This document shows positions 32,784 to 36,761 of a DNA stretch of 36,761 bases, one piece after another. The DNA comes from Westiellopsis prolifica IICB1 (GTDB lineage: Bacteria > Cyanobacteriota > Cyanobacteriia > Cyanobacteriales > Nostocaceae): assembly GCF_004323185.1 (NCBI RefSeq), contig NZ_NAPS01000001.1, positions 3,439,271 through 3,476,031 of the forward strand, written 5' to 3'. The position numbers and the translations under genes were made by a program. The number at the start of each line of letters is the position of its first letter. Position 1 is the first letter of the stretch. Under the pieces are notes generated by a model. That model searched no databases and was not told the DNA's origin. It saw only the letters and a list, made by a program, of their open reading frames with translations.

Positions 32784-33362
32784 TTACAACCAAATTTGTA
32801 GATCTAACTGCTTTAAATATCTCAAGCCAGAAACAATCTGTTCGCGATCGCCCCAAATTTCTAAATTAAACCAACCGTCATTTTCTGTGTTGGTATCTAA
32901 CAATGCTCCGGTAATATTGATAGTTAAACCACACTGAGTAACTAATCCTGCAATTATTGGAAAAGAACGGTAATTTTTGGGAATACAAACTTGAAACTTT
33001 GCACGATTTGTTTGATATTGGGCGATTTTCCCTTCATCTAATTTTTTGACATAATTGGGACATAATATTTGTAAGTCTTGGATTTTCTGTTCTGTAAGGG
33101 TTTTAAAATTAAGCTGTTCAACTTTCACACTTAATCCTCGTAGATAAGTAATACCTGATTCTAGTTGTTCAGAACTTCCTTGAATTTCTAAATTCAACCA
33201 AGCATCCTTTTTAGTTTCAATTTCAAAAGCAGCAGCAGCAATATTGACACTCAAACCGTAGCGAGAAATTAATCGAGAAACAATCGGTTGACAATGGTAT
33301 TTCTCAGGAATGCTAATTTCAATGCAACCTTGGGTGGGATTAACTGTTGTAGATACATCCAT
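32784..33362 (-). CDS. Protein with two NIL domains
   Basis: A 192-residue protein containing two NIL-type ferredoxin-fold domains, about residues 12-80 and 115-190. Each has the pattern hydrophobic strand, [16 protein letters not shown] or [16 protein letters not shown], then WLNLEI or WFNLEIWG followed by a helix. NIL domains usually sit at the C terminus of MetN methionine importers, where they bind methionine. No ABC module is present here. ATG 33362 is my start; TTG 33371 is possible. It is probably the first gene of an operon with the selenium-binding protein. Confidence 0.82.
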   Translation of the reverse strand: MDVSTTVNPTQGCIEISIPEKYHCQPIVSRLISRYGLSVNIAAAAFEIETKKDAWLNLEIQGSSEQLESGITYLRGLSVKVEQLNFKTLTEQKIQDLQILCPNYVKKLDEGKIAQYQTNRAKFQVCIPKNYRSFPIIAGLVTQCGLTINITGALLDTNTENDGWFNLEIWGDREQIVSGLRYLKQLDLQIWL

Positions 33363-33550
33363 CAGCTTCAATCCACTAATTCATAATATTTTTAATGTCA
33401 GCAATACATAGCCAAAATCCCTATTTTTAATCCCAACACCACTTTTGTAGTTCTGATATGCAAGCTAAACTACAGCATATTGATGGTTTTAATGTAGATT
33501 AACATAATCCAATTCCAATTTCAACGCATAACCGAAATTGTGCGCCGTAT

Positions 33551-33628
33551 CAATACGGTTCGGTTAAGAATTTTCGTCATGATTTTGGGGTTGTACCAGT
33601 ACCAGACGCGATGAATCGCGTCTCTACA
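33551..33628. repeat. Degenerate one-ended relative of the 102-bp element
   Basis: It begins CAATACGGTTCGGTTAAG (one change from the 102-bp element end) and contains the AGACGCGAT...ATCGCGTCT palindrome with a third type of centre (33604-33623). The other terminal repeat is absent. The remaining gap 33363-33550 shows no gene. Confidence 0.65.
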
Positions 33629-33641
33629 GGATTTAAACTGG

Positions 33642-34244
33642 TTAAATTTGTTCGTTGTTGACTTTGATTACACGTGACTTATGTTGCTGTTGCAATTGAT
33701 ACATATGATTAAACAAATTCCAGCAATATTCTTCCGGTAATCCACAGGTAACAGCACCCCGGAGGACAACGTTGAAATACCAATCGTTCGGTGCGTGTTC
33801 TTTTGCTAACTTGTCAATTACTACGTAAGTACGGACACTTTTGTAAACTTGTCCTTGACAGTGAATGTCCACAAATTCGTGGCGATAACCTTTACGGGGA
33901 ACCTCTTCTCTTTCATCTAAGCGATCGCTAATTCGCCAAGGTAGTTGGTAAAGCACGCCATGTACAGTGCTGGCTGGATCTTCAATCACATCAAGTACTC
34001 CACAGTTGCGAAATGTAGAATAGCGATAAAATCCCAGTCGATAGCCTTTGAGTATAGCAGGCCCAATTACATAACTGTGGGTATTTTCGCCAAGCGATCG
34101 CTTCAAATCTACAGGACACATACAAGAACCGTAAGCAAAATACAAAAACATTGGTTCCTGCTGTTGTTGTAGTCCCACGCCGATGTTGGCAGCACTGCTA
34201 GAATGCACCCAAGTATGATGTGAATTTCTACCCTGCTTACTCAT
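33642..34244 (-). CDS. Gamma-glutamylcyclotransferase-like protein
   Basis: A 200-residue protein with the GGCT fold signature FLYFAYGSCMCP (about residues 32-43). Next come GPAILKGYRLGFYRYS, VHGVLYQLP and the acidic loop DEREEVPRKGYRH, which carries the probable catalytic glutamate. Family members cleave gamma-glutamyl amines or amino acids to 5-oxoproline; the substrate here is unknown. About 30 residues precede the conserved domain, including a QQQQ run; the true start could be an internal ATG near FLYFAY. A TTG at 34262 is the longest option. The gene reads alone. Confidence 0.82.
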   Translation of the reverse strand: MSKQGRNSHHTWVHSSSAANIGVGLQQQQEPMFLYFAYGSCMCPVDLKRSLGENTHSYVIGPAILKGYRLGFYRYSTFRNCGVLDVIEDPASTVHGVLYQLPWRISDRLDEREEVPRKGYRHEFVDIHCQGQVYKSVRTYVVIDKLAKEHAPNDWYFNVVLRGAVTCGLPEEYCWNLFNHMYQLQQQHKSRVIKVNNEQI

Positions 34245-34379
34245 TGATCTTAAAAGTATCAACTACAATCGGTAATTATACTATAGATTATGATTGTAAA
34301 TTATAATTACATCTAAATATCGCTCAAAAAACCGTATATTAAATCTGGGATTATTGATAACTGTTCACTGATAACTAAC

Positions 34380-35795
34380 TTAACCTTGCGCCTCTCTAAG
34401 AAGCTGATTCCACGCTGCAATTACAACTTGTAAATTCTGCGGTAAGCGATTGTGAGAAATATCGTTGTATTGAACCGTACCATCACTACTAGTCAGAGTA
34501 TAAATAATGTAATCGGCTGCACCAGAAGGCGCAGGATAACTGAGATTCTGAAATTCGTTGACTCCTTTTTTTTCTAGCAATTGCTGAAACTGTCGTAACT
34601 TTCGTAAAGAAACGCGGCGAACACTACGTTCAGAATCATTAGCATCACCCATGCGAGTCCGAATCAAAAGTCCATCATCCAATAAAACAGTTTCGTAGGT
34701 TCTACCAATAAAACCACCACTAGAAATTTCACGGAAAACTACCCCACTTTCTAAAAGCGGCGGTAAATCGCTAGTGGGAATTGGCACAGATTGAAGATGA
34801 TTATTATCAGTAATTTTACTAGCTTGTTTATCTAGCCTAATCGTATCTGGTTCACCAACTCGATAAACCAAACGCTGTTTTCCATCGCTGACAGTTACTC
34901 GCCAACCAGGTACAATACTTGGCGCACATAAAATCAGTGGTTCACTAATACCTAGACAGCTATCTGGCCATTCTCGTCGTTCTACTCCAACTATCCGCAG
35001 TCGAGAAAATGGTACTCCTAACTCTTCTTCTGCATCTGCCAAAATAGCATCAACTATGGATTTTGGTAAAGCGCTACTGCTTGCACTTTGATTGAGTCTG
35101 ACTTGAGAACCATCACGATTAGCACGATAGACTAAACGTTGTTTTCCTGCTTGCAAGTTTACTTCCCAAGCCTGTTGGGCAATTTCAATACAGGCCTCGT
35201 CAGGACGTCCTAAACCTAAACAGCCATCTGTGGTGATTTCTTTAAAGTTAACAACGCGTATTTTAGAAGTAGGCAACTTTGTCAGTTGGGATGCAGCAGC
35301 TAAAACAGCATTTTTCACAGAAGTGGGTAAATTTTTTGATTGGTTATTTACGGAAGTATTAGGATTAGCTAAACGTAAAGAACGCCCGTTATTATTAGTG
35401 TGATAAATCCAGTTTTCAGTCCCGTTAGATACGATTACCCGCCAACCCGGAACCAAAGCTTGAGTACAAAATTCATCTGGTTTCGGCAGTCCTAAACAAC
35501 CATCTGACCAAGTTTGTTGCTGATATTCAGCTATTTTCAATTTACTGGGCAAAACTCCCTGAGTGCGCGATACATCTTTCAGTACAGCTCTTGCGACTGG
35601 TAAAGGTAAACCGTTTCTTTTATGATTAACTTCTAAAATTTGATTGACTTTTTCTGGCAAAATATTTCTGGGAGCAGCTGTAGCACTCTTTAATAATGCG
35701 AAATTGCTACCAACAGATAAAATACCAGTTAATATCAAAGCGGTGAAAAATTTGATTTGTTTGGTGGTAATATAATTTTTAATGGTGGTTTTCAT
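34380..35795 (-). CDS. Exported protein with three cysteine-pair repeats
   Basis: The 471-residue product is not a family I recognise. A signal peptide is clear: basic MKTTIKNYITTKQIK, a hydrophobic core, and a likely cleavage after SATAA (about residue 41). Three repeats of about 80 residues follow (64-143, 155-235, 243-322), each with a helix of the type LPxxVxxAVL, then DGCLGL-PDE-C with two cysteines ten residues apart (100/110, 192/202, 280/290), and a strand of the type WRVxVxxGKQRLVYR. A separate C-terminal domain (about 350-471) contains VVFREISSGGF. The cysteine pairs suggest disulfides in an exported protein. ATG 35795 is chosen; the upstream TTG is unlikely. Confidence 0.7.
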   Translation of the reverse strand: MKTTIKNYITTKQIKFFTALILTGILSVGSNFALLKSATAAPRNILPEKVNQILEVNHKRNGLPLPVARAVLKDVSRTQGVLPSKLKIAEYQQQTWSDGCLGLPKPDEFCTQALVPGWRVIVSNGTENWIYHTNNNGRSLRLANPNTSVNNQSKNLPTSVKNAVLAAASQLTKLPTSKIRVVNFKEITTDGCLGLGRPDEACIEIAQQAWEVNLQAGKQRLVYRANRDGSQVRLNQSASSSALPKSIVDAILADAEEELGVPFSRLRIVGVERREWPDSCLGISEPLILCAPSIVPGWRVTVSDGKQRLVYRVGEPDTIRLDKQASKITDNNHLQSVPIPTSDLPPLLESGVVFREISSGGFIGRTYETVLLDDGLLIRTRMGDANDSERSVRRVSLRKLRQFQQLLEKKGVNEFQNLSYPAPSGAADYIIYTLTSSDGTVQYNDISHNRLPQNLQVVIAAWNQLLREAQG

Positions 35796-36046
35796 GGAAA
35801 ATACTGCCAAATAAATTCAATCATAATTAACTACAGTCATTAGTCAAAGTTTTACTAATGACAAAAAGCAGAAATATCTAAAGATAAATCCATATATCAC
35901 CCCATTGTTGAGTGAATCAGGATGTTTATTGGGTGTTTTTTGTAAACACAGATATAAAACTGGACGGAAATAGCTGGAGTTTTTGTTCCTATACAGAACA
36001 TCAAAAGGCAAAGTAAAGGGTTTAAATCCTTTGCTAATAGCACAAA

Positions 36047-36135
36047 TCGTCTTCAGACGACTTAAATCAATCAAACAGTCTGCTTAAAGCAGACTTTCAC
36101 TATCAGACTGCGATTTCAATCGCAGGTGTTTTTTT
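36047..36135. repeat. Three consecutive small palindromes with a T tract
   Basis: TCGTCTTCAGACGA (36047-36060), AGTCTGCTTAAAGCAGACT (36077-36095) and CTGCGATTTCAATCGCAG (36108-36125) follow one another, and the last runs into GTGTTTTTTT on the plus strand. It lies between two minus-strand genes, downstream of the one ending at 36156. The remaining gap 35796-36155 holds only an unconvincing frame (35844-36074). Confidence 0.65.
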
Positions 36136-36155
36136 GAACATTTGGGATGCTCCCT

Positions 36156-36620
36156 TCAAACTAATACATGATCGGGCAAATCAAATCTAATAGTTGTAGC
36201 CGCCCAGTCTTTGAGGTCTGGTGCTAATAGGATAAGTTTTCGTAGGATTTCATCATTTACCCACAGCACCAAGGGAAACTGAAACTGTTTAGCAAACTCA
36301 TCGCGCATTAAATTGGTGGAAATGATGAGTTGATTAATTGCGACCACCGACTCTAAACCGTATACCATTAAAGCTTCGGGCTGGTTAGGGTTAGAACCAA
36401 GGGCGTTGGTAATAGTGGTATAGAGGGTTTGTGTGGAAGCTGACAAAGATAATTGCGCGATCGCTATTGGTGAAAATTCATGTAACAAACTTAGTAAGTG
36501 CTGTTTTTTATGAGAGTTACAGCAAGCTAAAAGTAAGGAAAATTGACCCTTGGAAAGGTTAATCGCCCTTGCTAATCTTGCGATCGCGGCTGTAGTGCTT
36601 GTCTCAACTAAGCTAATCAT
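36156..36620 (-). CDS. Hypothetical protein, probably the N-terminal part of a larger cyanobacterial protein
   Basis: The 154-residue frame reads LARAINLSKGQFSLLLACCN, then LMVYGLESVVAINQLI, FPLVLWVNDEILRKLI and LAPDLKDWAATTIRFDLP before a stop. From memory, this resembles the N-terminal NTPase-like region of large cyanobacterial proteins that continue into TPR repeats. Here it stops right after the segment, so it is likely truncated, though a short stand-alone form is possible. The ATG at 36620 lacks a strong ribosome-binding site. No continuation was recognised downstream. Confidence 0.55.
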   Translation of the reverse strand: MISLVETSTTAAIARLARAINLSKGQFSLLLACCNSHKKQHLLSLLHEFSPIAIAQLSLSASTQTLYTTITNALGSNPNQPEALMVYGLESVVAINQLIISTNLMRDEFAKQFQFPLVLWVNDEILRKLILLAPDLKDWAATTIRFDLPDHVLV

Positions 36621-36662
36621 TGGTTCATCTAAATATATTTTTATACAGTTTTGTGAATCACT

Positions 36663-36745
36663 AGTAATAGGGATCGGGGATCAGGGATCGGGGATTGGGG
36701 ATTGGGGATTGGGGATTGGGGATAAGGGGGAAGGGGGACAAGGGA
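36663..36745 (+). repeat. GGGGATT/GGGATCG heptamer array
   Basis: Tandem heptamers GGGGATC, AGGGATC, then several GGGGATT units, decaying to AAGGGGG-type sequence. It is the complement of the CCCCAAT array before nifX (7933-7986). Confidence 0.8.
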
Positions 36746-36761
36746 GACAACTAACTACTAA

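Noticed and set aside
35844-36074. 76-residue frame upstream of the exported protein
   Set aside because: No family signal, no ribosome-binding site, and it overlaps palindromic DNA.

Overview
The window is chromosomal DNA of a filamentous, heterocyst-forming cyanobacterium (Nostocales-like). This rests on the tail of a nif gene cluster ending in the heterocyst ferredoxin gene fdxH, a hupW-type hydrogenase maturation protease, a CuA-less cox3/ARTO-type terminal oxidase operon, many copies of the octamer GCGATCGC (HIP1), short tandemly repeated heptamers between genes, and many small dispersed palindromic repeats. Genus cannot be fixed from the sequence alone.

Layout. 1-1095: a 21-bp tandem array, a terminator with no gene before it in the window, a small GlsB/YeaQ-type membrane protein and two MITE-like repeats. 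1099-5034 (minus): a large RTX-secreted nuclease and a QueD-like enzyme. 5258-7718: a 102-bp mobile element, then ureF and a membrane-anchored Ser/Thr kinase. 8008-11760: nif tail in the order nifX, DUF269, DUF683, nifW, hesA, hesB, fdxH, then a FeoA-like gene; nifE and nifN are not upstream of nifX. 11907-13120: heme O synthase (ctaB), convergent with a molybdate-binding Mop protein. 13121-17807: a long AT-rich gap, a CBS-pair protein, a hypothetical gene, hupW, a Uma2 fragment and a BrnT/BrnA toxin-antitoxin pair. 17819-19366: an intact IS4-family element with a 9-bp target duplication. 19822-24440: two DUF2231 membrane proteins plus coxB, coxA and coxC. 24441-26039: a gene graveyard (remnants of a GMC oxidoreductase, a papain-like protease and an SDR) with a second identical 102-bp element and a second 21-bp array. 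26040-36620: peroxiredoxin-glutaredoxin, GH13 amylase with a C-terminal starch-binding domain, a cation/proton antiporter with two UspA domains, a NIL-domain protein plus selenium-binding protein pair, a gamma-glutamylcyclotransferase, a secreted three-repeat cysteine protein and a probably truncated gene.

How the genes work together. The nif tail (FeMo-cofactor trafficking, Fe-S assembly, ferredoxin for nitrogenase), the Mop protein (molybdenum), FeoA-like (iron), HupW (uptake hydrogenase maturation) and the CuA-less oxidase (oxygen removal) form a coherent heterocyst/diazotrophic neighbourhood. The other half is ordinary housekeeping, stress and storage metabolism.

The most notable signal is not a protein system but the small-repeat landscape. 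Two perfectly identical 102-bp elements, inserted in opposite orientation, carry 18-bp terminal inverted repeats and are each flanked by a perfect 10-bp direct repeat that differs between the sites. Their central 28-bp palindrome recurs, with a changed centre, inside repeats with different ends. An 8-bp repeat also lies in frame inside coxB.
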